A DNA stretch of 64,000 nucleotides from JAXLXE01 sp046328115 (GTDB lineage Bacteria > Chloroflexota > UBA6077 > JACCZL01): assembly GCA_046328115.1 (NCBI GenBank), contig JAXLXE010000005.1:186001-250000 (forward strand). Reading direction: 5' to 3'. A model generated the notes under the pieces. The model did no database searches and was not told the origin of the DNA. It worked only from the letters and a program-made list of their open reading frames with translations. Both the position numbers and the translations under genes were made by a program. This document shows, piece after piece, positions 17,687 to 25,743 of the stretch (within the stretch, counting starts at the first letter, position 1; the number at the start of each line of letters is the position of its first letter).

Positions 17687-19114
17687 GTGAACGTGGCGTT
17701 GCCCCAAAGACGGACCTTCCAACGACCCACCCCACAGCGGACGGAGAGCGCGTTCGGCGCGGATGAGATCTTCTTCTCTACCACGGACGAACGGGGGATC
17801 ATCCGATCCGGCAATAAGGTATTCGCACGGGTCAGCGGCTACTCGCGGGCGGAGCTGATTGGGACGCCGCACAATCTGATCCGCCATCCGGACATGCCAC
17901 GCGCGGTGTTTCGTCTGCTGTGGAGCGAGATCGGCGCGGGACGACCGATTGCCGCGTATGTGAAGAACATGGCCAAGACCGGCGCCTACTACTGGGTGCT
18001 GGCGACCGTAGTGCCCTGTGAGGGAGGCTACCTGTCCGTTCGGATCAAGCCGTCCACGGCGTTCTTCGAAGTCGTACAGACCGTCTACCAGGATCTGCTC
18101 GCGCTGGAAGCCCAGGTGGAAGCGGGCGAGCCGAAACGTCGAGAGGAGGCGATGCTCGCGGCCACCGAGCGGCTTGGCGAGCACCTCAACGCCGCAGGGT
18201 TCGCGAACTACGAGGCGTTCATGCGCACGGCCCTGCTGGCGGAAGTGAAGGACCGTGAGGCACGCCACGCCGCCCCAGCGGAGACCCGGCAAGGCCGCGC
18301 TGGGAGCGACGCGTATTTCGGCGCCGTCGGACCCCGGCGCATGCTGGCAGCGGCCGAGGAGATAGAACGCTACCTGCAGCTCCTCGTGGGCCGCATTGAC
18401 GAGTACACGGCGCTGAACGAGGAATTGGGCCGCAAAGTCCAGTTTGCGCTTGATCTCGGTGATGACGTCAAGCTGTTTGCGCTCAACGCGCTGCTGGCGG
18501 CCGCTCGGCTGAGCGGCGACGGTGCGGCGTTGGGGGCGGTGGCCGGCCTGATCCAGGCTCAGTCTGACGCCAGCGCGCCGTTGTTTGAATCGCTGACGGG
18601 CGCGGTGATGGGTGCCGCCGACCGGCTGGGCACGGTACTGCTGCCGGTGGCGATCGCACGCCTCCAGGCGGAGTCCATCTCCGTGTTTATCCGCGAGCTG
18701 CTTGACGGGGATGTGGACCGGCACGACGCCGCGGAGGACCTTGGCGTCCTGACGGCCTGTCTGAGCGCGGAGGTAGCGCACATCGACGCGGCGCTGGTGG
18801 AGCTAGATGCCCAGTTCGGCGCCGTGACGCGCCACGTGGGCACGCTCAAGCAGACGCTCGGCTTCATGCGGGCGTTAGAGCTCAACGGGCGGATCGAGGC
18901 GTCCCGCGCGGCAGGCGCACAGGACGTGGTCACGCTGTTCCACACCATCGCCGAGCGCCTCGCGGCAGCGAACACCCAGCTTGACGAGCTCGTGCAGGCT
19001 AGCCGCTTTTCGTTTGGCAAGGAGATCCTAGAGGCGCGGCGCAGCCGTAAGAACCTGAATCTGATCCGCGAGACCGTGGCATCGGTTGACTCCACGCTAC
19101 CAGCCATAGCCTGA
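17687..19114 (+). CDS. PAS / chemoreceptor-like signalling protein (Aer-like)
   Basis: A 475-residue soluble protein. An N-terminal PAS domain (about residues 20-120) carries the RHPDMP element and the KNGAYYWV-like KTGAYYWV strand typical of Aer-type aerotaxis sensors. The remainder is helical, with two segments resembling the tip of a chemoreceptor hairpin: FALNALLAAARL near residue 263 and MRALELNGRIEASRAAG near 393. The second is closest to the canonical LNAAIEAARAG form. No transmembrane helix is seen, so it would be cytosolic. The GTG at 17687 follows TGGAG by about eight bases; a longer frame from 17579 seems less likely. Whether it couples to CheA/CheW, absent here, is unknown. Confidence 0.75.
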   Translation: MNVALPQRRTFQRPTPQRTESAFGADEIFFSTTDERGIIRSGNKVFARVSGYSRAELIGTPHNLIRHPDMPRAVFRLLWSEIGAGRPIAAYVKNMAKTGAYYWVLATVVPCEGGYLSVRIKPSTAFFEVVQTVYQDLLALEAQVEAGEPKRREEAMLAATERLGEHLNAAGFANYEAFMRTALLAEVKDREARHAAPAETRQGRAGSDAYFGAVGPRRMLAAAEEIERYLQLLVGRIDEYTALNEELGRKVQFALDLGDDVKLFALNALLAAARLSGDGAALGAVAGLIQAQSDASAPLFESLTGAVMGAADRLGTVLLPVAIARLQAESISVFIRELLDGDVDRHDAAEDLGVLTACLSAEVAHIDAALVELDAQFGAVTRHVGTLKQTLGFMRALELNGRIEASRAAGAQDVVTLFHTIAERLAAANTQLDELVQASRFSFGKEILEARRSRKNLNLIRETVASVDSTLPAIA

Positions 19115-19242
19115 GTGCCGCCGCGTGTGGCGGCTCCAGCGGCCGTGCCACCGGGTAGGCCGGGCCGCTGCCGGGAGTCAGGAAGAGCGGTGGCGGGGCC
19201 GATGGCGTTACCCTATCGGCGCCACGAGCACCAGGAGACCTG

Positions 19243-20703
19243 ATGACGCTGCCCGCGGACCTGCGCTTCCAGGATCTATTCGAGGCGGCGCCGGATGCGC
19301 TGGTGTTGGTTGACACCGGTGGCCGGATCCGCATGGCCAACACGCGCGCTGAGGAGCTATTTGGCTACACGCGCGCCGACCTGGAGGGTGAGCCGGTTGA
19401 GCAGCTCATCCCACCCCGTTTTGCAGCCGGGCACGTGGCGCTGCGGGAGGCGTTCGCCCACGCGCCACGGACGCGCCCCATGGGTATCGGCATGGACCTT
19501 ACGGCGCGCCACCGTGACGGACACGAGATACCGGTGGAGATCAGCCTGAGCGCACTGACAGGCACTGAGGGCCAGATCTTCATCGCGGCGGTGCGCGACA
19601 TCACCGCGCGGCGCAAGGCGGAGGCAGCGCTACGGGAGAGCGAACGCCGCTTCCACGGGATCTTCGACCAGGTGTTCAACTTCGTAGGACTGCTGGCACC
19701 GGACGGGACGCTGCTGGAGGCCAATCAGACGGCGCTCAACTACATCCAGAAGACCCGATCCCAGGTGGTGGGCCAGCCGTTCTGGGATACGCCCTGGTGG
19801 GACGTCTCTCCCGAGCGAAAGACGGAGCTGCAGGCGGCGGTGGCGCGCGCGGCAAAGGGGGAGATCGTCCGGTACGAGACGGAGCACCGCCGATTCGACG
19901 GGGCCATCGAGCCGTTTGAATTCTCCATCAAACCCCTGCGAGATGGGAGCGGCGAAGTGACTCTGCTGATCCCGGAGGGGCGGAACATTGCCGAGCGGCG
20001 GCGACTGGACCGGGCGCAGCGGGAGCTGACGGCCATGGTGAACCATGACCTGATGAATCCGATTGCCGGCATCGGACTCCACGCGCAAGTGCTCCAGATG
20101 TCACGCGAGTATCGTGAAGAGTCCGTAAACGCGATTATGGACGCGGCGCGGACACTGGAACGGCTGGTGGGCGACCTGCTGGATGTCTCACGCATGGAGA
20201 TGGGCCGACTCCGGCTCTCCAGGCATCCCGTGGACATGGTTGAGATCGCGCGGAGCACCGTGGCGCAGGCGCGGGGGCACGGAGACTCGTCACAGATCAG
20301 GCTTCGAACGCCTCGACATCCGGTGGTTGGCACGTGGGACCGCGTCCGGATTGAACAGGTACTGGGCAATCTGCTCTCCAATGCCGTGAAGTACTCGCCA
20401 ACGGGCGCCCCGGTGACCGTGACGGTGGAGGATCTCGATTCCGCCGCCCGGGTTTCGGTCAAAGACGTGGGCCCGGGTATTGGGCCGGAGGCGCTGACCC
20501 ACGTGTTTGAGCGGTTCTACCGGGATCACGACGCCACGCGGACGACGCAGGGGATGGGACTGGGCCTGTTCATCGCGCGGGCACTGATTCAAGCGCACCA
20601 GGGGCAGATCTCGGCCAAATCTCGCGTGGGCCACGGGGCAACGTTTAGCTTCGTGGTACCCAAGAACACCGGCGGAGACACGCCCGGCTGGGGCCCTGCC
20701 TGA
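19243..20703 (+). CDS. PAS-PAS sensor histidine kinase
   Basis: A 486-residue cytosolic histidine kinase. Two PAS domains (about residues 10-125 and 132-250) precede a HisKA dimerisation helix with the phospho-accepting His268 in VNHDLMNPIAG, and a HATPase domain with the N-box NLLSNAVKYS (about 376-385), G1 DVGPGIGPE and G2 GMGLGLFIAR. No transmembrane helices or receiver domain are present. The ATG at 19243 has AGGAG upstream. It follows the PAS/chemoreceptor-like gene by 128 bases, with a small GC hairpin (19117-19134) between. No response regulator gene is adjacent, so the partner is unknown; the Hpt protein at 10088 is a possible relay component. Confidence 0.93.
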   Translation: MTLPADLRFQDLFEAAPDALVLVDTGGRIRMANTRAEELFGYTRADLEGEPVEQLIPPRFAAGHVALREAFAHAPRTRPMGIGMDLTARHRDGHEIPVEISLSALTGTEGQIFIAAVRDITARRKAEAALRESERRFHGIFDQVFNFVGLLAPDGTLLEANQTALNYIQKTRSQVVGQPFWDTPWWDVSPERKTELQAAVARAAKGEIVRYETEHRRFDGAIEPFEFSIKPLRDGSGEVTLLIPEGRNIAERRRLDRAQRELTAMVNHDLMNPIAGIGLHAQVLQMSREYREESVNAIMDAARTLERLVGDLLDVSRMEMGRLRLSRHPVDMVEIARSTVAQARGHGDSSQIRLRTPRHPVVGTWDRVRIEQVLGNLLSNAVKYSPTGAPVTVTVEDLDSAARVSVKDVGPGIGPEALTHVFERFYRDHDATRTTQGMGLGLFIARALIQAHQGQISAKSRVGHGATFSFVVPKNTGGDTPGWGPA

Positions 20704-20776
20704 TCAACTGACAAGTGTCACAACCGCGTCACGGACGAACCGTTGAACGGGTAGCCAGCGCGGGAGCGAGCTTGAG

Positions 20777-21463
20777 TTGGGTTCTGCAAGACAGCCGGGT
20801 GCCAGGACGGTCGCTGCCGTCGTGTTCGCCATTGTCCTTGGCGCCGTAGCGGTCGGCGATGCCGCGTTCGCCGCACCTACAACGCGCATGGAAGCGGAGA
20901 CGATGATCCCGCTGGCCGTAGAGAACGTGGCCTGGCCCAGGATGAACCTGAGCTACGGGATCATCCGGCGGGGCGGCGCTCCTGTGTCCAGCGTGGCAGA
21001 CGTGCAGAAAGGGATCGACTCCTGGAACGCGGCGCTGAGGGGCTCCACGTTCGAGCGGATCCGTGACCTCCAACTTGTGCCAGCCACGCCGGGCGAGACG
21101 CCGCAGATCGAAATTGCGATCACCGGCGTGACCGAGGGGGCAGAGGCGGGATACACCGTGCTGTACTTCGATGAGCTTGGCGCGCTGCAGTACGCGGCCA
21201 TCACCATCCGCGGGCGGGGCATGGCGCCCGCGTTCAACAGCCGCGGCATGACAGCAACGGCCATCCACGAGCTTGGCCACGCGCTGGGCCTGGAGCACTC
21301 GACAAACCGGATGGACCCAATGTACTTCCACTCGTTCACCGCGACGGCGCCATCACCGTGCGATATCCAGGCCGTGGCCTCGGCGCACGAGTGGTACGTG
21401 AGCGGACACCCCAGCTTCTACCGGCCAAACCTGCGGCGGGTGGTCTGCCCAGCCGCGAGCTAA
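20777..21463 (+). CDS. secreted matrixin-type zinc metalloprotease
   Basis: A 228-residue secreted protease. The N-terminal 32 residues form a signal peptide (a hydrophobic core ending GDAAFAA). The zinc motif HELGHALGLEH starts at His164, and the Met-turn MDPM follows about 15 residues later, the layout of matrixins (metzincins). A prodomain with a Cys switch is not evident. It likely acts on extracellular or cell-wall proteins. The start is TTG at 20777, with GGGAG around twelve bases upstream and a weaker match nearer. The gene is followed by the hairpin at 21483-21537 and is probably a single-gene transcript. Confidence 0.9.
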   Translation: MGSARQPGARTVAAVVFAIVLGAVAVGDAAFAAPTTRMEAETMIPLAVENVAWPRMNLSYGIIRRGGAPVSSVADVQKGIDSWNAALRGSTFERIRDLQLVPATPGETPQIEIAITGVTEGAEAGYTVLYFDELGALQYAAITIRGRGMAPAFNSRGMTATAIHELGHALGLEHSTNRMDPMYFHSFTATAPSPCDIQAVASAHEWYVSGHPSFYRPNLRRVVCPAAS

Positions 21464-21482
21464 GCCGCGCCTGATCTTCTGC

Positions 21483-21537
21483 CTGCAATCTCTTCACGCC
21501 GTGAGTTATTTCCACTCACGCCATGAAGAGATTGCAG
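21483..21537. terminator. large imperfect hairpin at the 5' boundary of the SIR2 operon
   Basis: Two 23-base arms (21483-21505 and 21515-21537) pair with two mismatches around a 9-base AT-rich loop. It lies 20 bases after the matrixin stop and about 75 bases before the putative promoter of the SIR2 operon. There is no T-run, so it may terminate the protease transcript or act as a boundary element. Confidence 0.6.
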
Positions 21538-21611
21538 AGGACCAGTGGGGCGCGGGCTGGTGGGCAGTCCACAGGCGCCGGGTGGGCCGTCCGCTGCGGA
21601 TTTGTGGTTTG

Positions 21612-21640
21612 TAGACGCCGCCCCGTCGCGTTGATACACT
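21612..21640 (+). promoter_or_regulatory. putative sigma-70-type promoter of the SIR2-STAND operon
   Basis: TAGACG at 21612-21617 and TACACT at 21635-21640 are separated by exactly 17 bases and match the -35 and -10 consensus at four and four of six positions. The start of the SIR2-like gene is 51 bases further on. This is the best promoter-like pair I found near the operon. Confidence 0.5.
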
Positions 21641-21691
21641 GGGGCTCACGTTTCCCGTCTCCTGGCTGGCCCGATTCTCAATTCGGAGTCG

Positions 21692-22675
21692 ATGGTGCCG
21701 ATCAGTACTCAGCGGGCGCTCCCCCACGGGATCATCGCGCAGCTCTTTCGCCGCGGCGAGGTCGTGCCGTTCCTCGGTGCTGGCGTGAATATGGGCTGCC
21801 GCCCGCCGGGGGCCCGGTGGGAGCCGGGCCGATCTGACTTCCTGCCCAGCGGATTCGAGCTATCCCGTTACCTGGCAAACGAGGCGGCGTACCCGTACGC
21901 GGAGGAACGGGAGCTGGCCGATCTGGCCAAAGTAGCCTCGTACTTCGTGGAGTCCAGCGACCGGTCCATCCTGCGCGAGCAGCTCCGGACGGTCTTCAAC
22001 CGTGACTACCAGCCGGGGGCCATACACACGCTACTGGCAGAGGTGGCGGCGGTCCACCCCCTCTTGATCGTGACCACGAACTACGATGACCTCACTGAGC
22101 GCGCCTTCAAGGCGGCTGGCCAGCCGTACGACCTCGTCGTGTACCCCACCGACCAGCCAGACTGGGAGGCGGGGTTGCTGCTCTGGAGACACGGGGAGGA
22201 TGAGCCGGAGCGGGTGTTGGCGAACAACGTGCCGGTGGATCTGGCCACGACCAACGTGATCTACAAGATGCACGGCACGGTGAACCGCCAGGACCCGCGG
22301 TACGACAGCTACGTGATCACCGAGGACGACTACGTTGAGTTCCTGACCCGGATGATCAACGAGACGGCCGTGCCGGCCCAGTTCCTGCACCATTTCCGGC
22401 GGCGGTCGTTCCTGTTTCTGGGCTACGGGCTGGGAGACTGGAACCTGCGAGTGGTGCTCAAGCACCTGCGGGAAGTGGACCTGGGGGCCGCGCTGGGTGG
22501 GGCGGCGCGCGGTCCGGGGGTGGTGGACGGCGGCGAGCTGCGCCGTTCCTGGGCGGTGCAGTTCCAGCCGACGGCGCTGGACGAGTTCCTGTGGGACCGT
22601 CGGCGAGTCATCATCTTTGACGCGGACATCAATGCGGTGGCGGAGAAGCTCCGCGAGACGCTGACGGCTCCGTAG
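21692..22675 (+). CDS. SIR2-like NAD-binding protein
   Basis: A 327-residue protein of the SIR2-like (SIR2_2) type seen in bacterial defence genes, where it acts as an NADase. The motif set is complete: FLGAG (27-31) for NAD, TTNYDD (128-133), MHGTV from Met193 with His194 in the place of the catalytic His, and FLGYGLGDWNLR near residue 242. It lacks the zinc-binding Cys of deacetylase sirtuins, which argues against a plain deacetylase. It is the first gene of the operon, 51 bases after the putative promoter, and its stop is two bases from the STAND gene start. I infer an NAD-consuming effector; no assay supports this. Confidence 0.85.
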   Translation: MVPISTQRALPHGIIAQLFRRGEVVPFLGAGVNMGCRPPGARWEPGRSDFLPSGFELSRYLANEAAYPYAEERELADLAKVASYFVESSDRSILREQLRTVFNRDYQPGAIHTLLAEVAAVHPLLIVTTNYDDLTERAFKAAGQPYDLVVYPTDQPDWEAGLLLWRHGEDEPERVLANNVPVDLATTNVIYKMHGTVNRQDPRYDSYVITEDDYVEFLTRMINETAVPAQFLHHFRRRSFLFLGYGLGDWNLRVVLKHLREVDLGAALGGAARGPGVVDGGELRRSWAVQFQPTALDEFLWDRRRVIIFDADINAVAEKLRETLTAP

Positions 22676-22677
22676 CG

Positions 22678-25600
22678 ATGATCGCGGCACCGCCGGCCAC
22701 CTTCTGCCCCTTCAAGGGGCTGGAGCCGTACACCGAGGCGGATCGGCGCTACTACTTTGGCCGCGAGCGCGAGGCAGACGTGGTGGTCGCCAATCTGTAT
22801 GCCTCGCGGCTGACCATCTTCTACGGCGCGAGCGGTGTGGGCAAGAGCTCGCTGCTGTTGGCGGGCGTGCTCCCGAAGCTGCACGAAGCGTCAGACGTGG
22901 CCGTGACCACGTTCCGGGACTGGCGGTCAGGCACGGCGCTTGCCGGCTTGAAGCAGGCGCTGGCGCGCGACGTCCCACCCGCCCACACCGACGACATGCC
23001 GCTGGACATCTCACTGCCGCTGGACCAGCTTGTCGCGGCAGCGTCTGCCCGGGCCGGCGGACCGCTCTTCCTGATCCTGGACCAGTTCGAAGAATACGCG
23101 TTGTACCAGCCAGAGGCCGGCACGGCATTTGATGACGAGCTAGCGCGGGTCATCAACAATCGGCGGCTAGATGTCGGCGTGCTGATCTCTCTGCGCGAGG
23201 ATCACCTGGGCGTACTGGACCGCTTCCAGGGACGGATCGCCAATCCGATGCGCAATCTGCTCCGGCTGGAGCCGCTGAGCGCGGAGGCGGCGGAGCAGGC
23301 GATCCGGCGGCCGCTTGACCGGTGCGCGGAAGACCTGGCGGCGCGCGGTGACCTGACCCCGGCGCCCACGCTGGATGATGACCTCGTGACGGCGCTGGTC
23401 GACCTGGGGGAGACGGACCACGCGCTGACGACGATGGGGAAGGGGCGGGTGGCGGAGAACGGCGCGGACGGCGCGCCGGTCGAGGGCCGCGTGTCCACGT
23501 CGCTGCTGCAGGTGATTCTCACCCGGCTCTGGCGCGCGGGGCCTGACGGCGCCCCGGACCTCTCGCTGGAGCAATTCGTCTCGCTGGGAGGGGCAGAGGG
23601 AATCGCGGCCGCTCACCTGACGGCGGCGCTGGAGCATCTGAGCGCGGACCAGCGCACGGCGGCATCGCGGATCTTTCGATATCTGGTCACACCCGCGGGC
23701 ACAAAGATCGCCCAGCAGGTGGAGACGCTGGCGGACTGGACGGACCAGTCGCCGGAGACCGTGCGGGGGGTGCTGGACACCCTGGCAGCGGGAGATGCTC
23801 GGGTGATCCGGCGGATCGCGCAGGCGGGGCACCCGGTGCAATACGAGCTGTACCACGACGTGCTGGCGCGGGGGCTGCTGGACGTGGCGGACCGCTACGA
23901 GCAGCAGCAGCGACAGGCGCGCGAGACGGTGGAGCGCGAGCGGGCGCTGCGCGACGACCTGCGACAGAAGGAGCTGGCGGCGCTGCGATGGAAGGTGGGG
24001 CTGTGGTCAACCGTCGCCTCGGCGCTGTTGCTGCTTGCGGCGGCGGGTGGGCTTATCTGGTACCTCAATCTGCGGACAAACAGCATTGAAGCGAACCTGG
24101 AGCTGGTGCGGGCGACGGCTAGCGTACAGCGGGCTGAGTCCCAACGACTAGAGCAGGCGGCCGCGGCGACGCAGACGGCGGCGGCGGTCTTGGACGCGGA
24201 ACGAGCGCGCCGGCAGTACGTCCAGCTCCGGGAGCTGACGGGCCACAACGGCTCGGTGTTCAGCGTAGCGTTCAATGGAAACGGCTCCTTGCTGGCATCC
24301 GCGTCAGAGGACGGAACGGCGCGGCTGTGGGGGATAGATGACAGCGGGATCCAGTCGGCGCAGGTGCTGCAGCACGAGGGCTGGGTGCTCAGCGCGGCGT
24401 TCGCCGCGAACAGCGACAGGCTCATCACGGCGAGCTGGGACGGAACTGCCCGCGTGTGGGAGCCGGGGCGGCCCGCCGCGGTAGCGGTGCTGGCGCCGAA
24501 CGCCGGGCGACTGCAAGCGGCGGCGCTGTCACCGGACGGAAGAGTCGCGGCGAGCGGCGGGGCGGACGGCGTCGTCCGGCTGTACGACGTGGCAAACGCC
24601 AGCGTGACGGCGGAGCTCCAGGGGCACGAGCGGACGATCAACGGGTTGGCGTTTGGACCGCGCGGGGACGTGCTGATCTCGGTAGGAGACGACCGCCTGG
24701 GGATCATCTGGTTCAACGATGGCTCAGGCTGGTCTGAGCTGATCCGCCTGGTGGGGCACAGCTCTCCCGTAATCGCGGTCGCGATCTCCAATACGGGTGA
24801 TCTAGTGGCGACGGCCAGCGCCGACAAGACCATTCGGCTGTGGTCCCCGCAGACGGGCGAAGCGGTGCGCACGCTGAACGGGCACACGGATCGCGTGCTG
24901 GACGTGGGGTTCAGCGAGGACGACCAGACCCTCATCAGCGGCAGTCAGGACGATACGCTCAAGCTGTGGCACGTCCAGACTGGCACCCTGGTCAATACGC
25001 TCCCGGGGGGCTCCGGCCGGGTGCAGGGTGCTAGGTTCAGACCGCGGGGTGACATCATCGCCACGGGCGGGCGCGATCGGACGGTGCGGATCTGGGCGCC
25101 GGCACGAGCTGAGGACGCACCGAACCGGTATGGGGTGGGGACACCGGCGGCAACGCCGCAGGCGGGGGGGACCCCCGCGGCGGGGCAGGTGCCAACCCGT
25201 GTTGGCGCCACCCCGACGATGTCGTTGCAGGCGGCCCCGGCGAGTCCATTGCCAGCGGCAACGCGCGTGGCCCCACCCCAGGCGCCGCAAGCGTCTCCCC
25301 GCGCAACTCCCTTGCCCACGCGGCCGTCCCAGTCACCTGGCGCGGAGGAGGCACTCGGCGACGGGGTGGCCTCGCTGAACGCCGGCGACCCGGACGCGGC
25401 GATCCAGGCCTGCACTCGGGCCATCGAGATCTCGCCGACGCCCAGGGCGTTCCTGTGCCGCGGGCTCGCGCGCGACCAGAAGAACCTCAACACAGACGCC
25501 CTGGCAGACTACACCGAGGCCATTCGGCTGGATCGCGGCCAGGACCCCGAGATCTTGAAAGCCTTCCTCTCGCGGGGGCTGCTGCACGCAAACGTGCTGA

Positions 25601-25719
25601 ACAACTGCGCCGCCGCGATTCCGGACCTGGAGCACTACCTCCAGACGCCCGGTGCCCCATTTGAGCGGGACGCCCGGGCGGCGCTGGCCACCTGCCGTGG
25701 GCCGGCGCAAGCGCGGTAG
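22678..25719 (+). CDS. STAND NTPase with membrane segment, seven WD40 repeats and TPRs
   Basis: A 1013-residue multi-domain protein. In order: an nSTAND-type P-loop NTPase opening FGREREADVV, Walker A GASGVGKSS at 50-58 and Walker B LILDQFEE with Asp135; a helical region to about 435; a coiled, charged stretch; a single transmembrane helix at about 439-464; seven WD40 blades from about 516 to 815, each ending in a W- or Y-containing strand such as GTARLW; a Pro/Ala/Thr-rich linker (about 830-890); and TPR-like repeats to the end. Cytosolic NTPase and WD40 on opposite sides of the helix is possible. STAND proteins are switches that oligomerise on ligand binding, so this is the likely sensor of the operon. 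Confidence 0.93.
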   Translation: MIAAPPATFCPFKGLEPYTEADRRYYFGREREADVVVANLYASRLTIFYGASGVGKSSLLLAGVLPKLHEASDVAVTTFRDWRSGTALAGLKQALARDVPPAHTDDMPLDISLPLDQLVAAASARAGGPLFLILDQFEEYALYQPEAGTAFDDELARVINNRRLDVGVLISLREDHLGVLDRFQGRIANPMRNLLRLEPLSAEAAEQAIRRPLDRCAEDLAARGDLTPAPTLDDDLVTALVDLGETDHALTTMGKGRVAENGADGAPVEGRVSTSLLQVILTRLWRAGPDGAPDLSLEQFVSLGGAEGIAAAHLTAALEHLSADQRTAASRIFRYLVTPAGTKIAQQVETLADWTDQSPETVRGVLDTLAAGDARVIRRIAQAGHPVQYELYHDVLARGLLDVADRYEQQQRQARETVERERALRDDLRQKELAALRWKVGLWSTVASALLLLAAAGGLIWYLNLRTNSIEANLELVRATASVQRAESQRLEQAAAATQTAAAVLDAERARRQYVQLRELTGHNGSVFSVAFNGNGSLLASASEDGTARLWGIDDSGIQSAQVLQHEGWVLSAAFAANSDRLITASWDGTARVWEPGRPAAVAVLAPNAGRLQAAALSPDGRVAASGGADGVVRLYDVANASVTAELQGHERTINGLAFGPRGDVLISVGDDRLGIIWFNDGSGWSELIRLVGHSSPVIAVAISNTGDLVATASADKTIRLWSPQTGEAVRTLNGHTDRVLDVGFSEDDQTLISGSQDDTLKLWHVQTGTLVNTLPGGSGRVQGARFRPRGDIIATGGRDRTVRIWAPARAEDAPNRYGVGTPAATPQAGGTPAAGQVPTRVGATPTMSLQAAPASPLPAATRVAPPQAPQASPRATPLPTRPSQSPGAEEALGDGVASLNAGDPDAAIQACTRAIEISPTPRAFLCRGLARDQKNLNTDALADYTEAIRLDRGQDPEILKAFLSRGLLHANVLNNCAAAIPDLEHYLQTPGAPFERDARAALATCRGPAQAR

Positions 25720-25743
25720 CAAGACGACACGGGAGGGACCACG

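Noticed and set aside
17618..18781. A 387-codon minus-strand open frame opposite the PAS protein
   Set aside because: It is antisense to a PAS domain with recognisable strands and shows no domain of its own.
21692..22675. The SIR2-like gene as a classical deacetylase sirtuin
   Set aside because: It lacks the Cys4 zinc module and matches the bacterial SIR2-like defence type.
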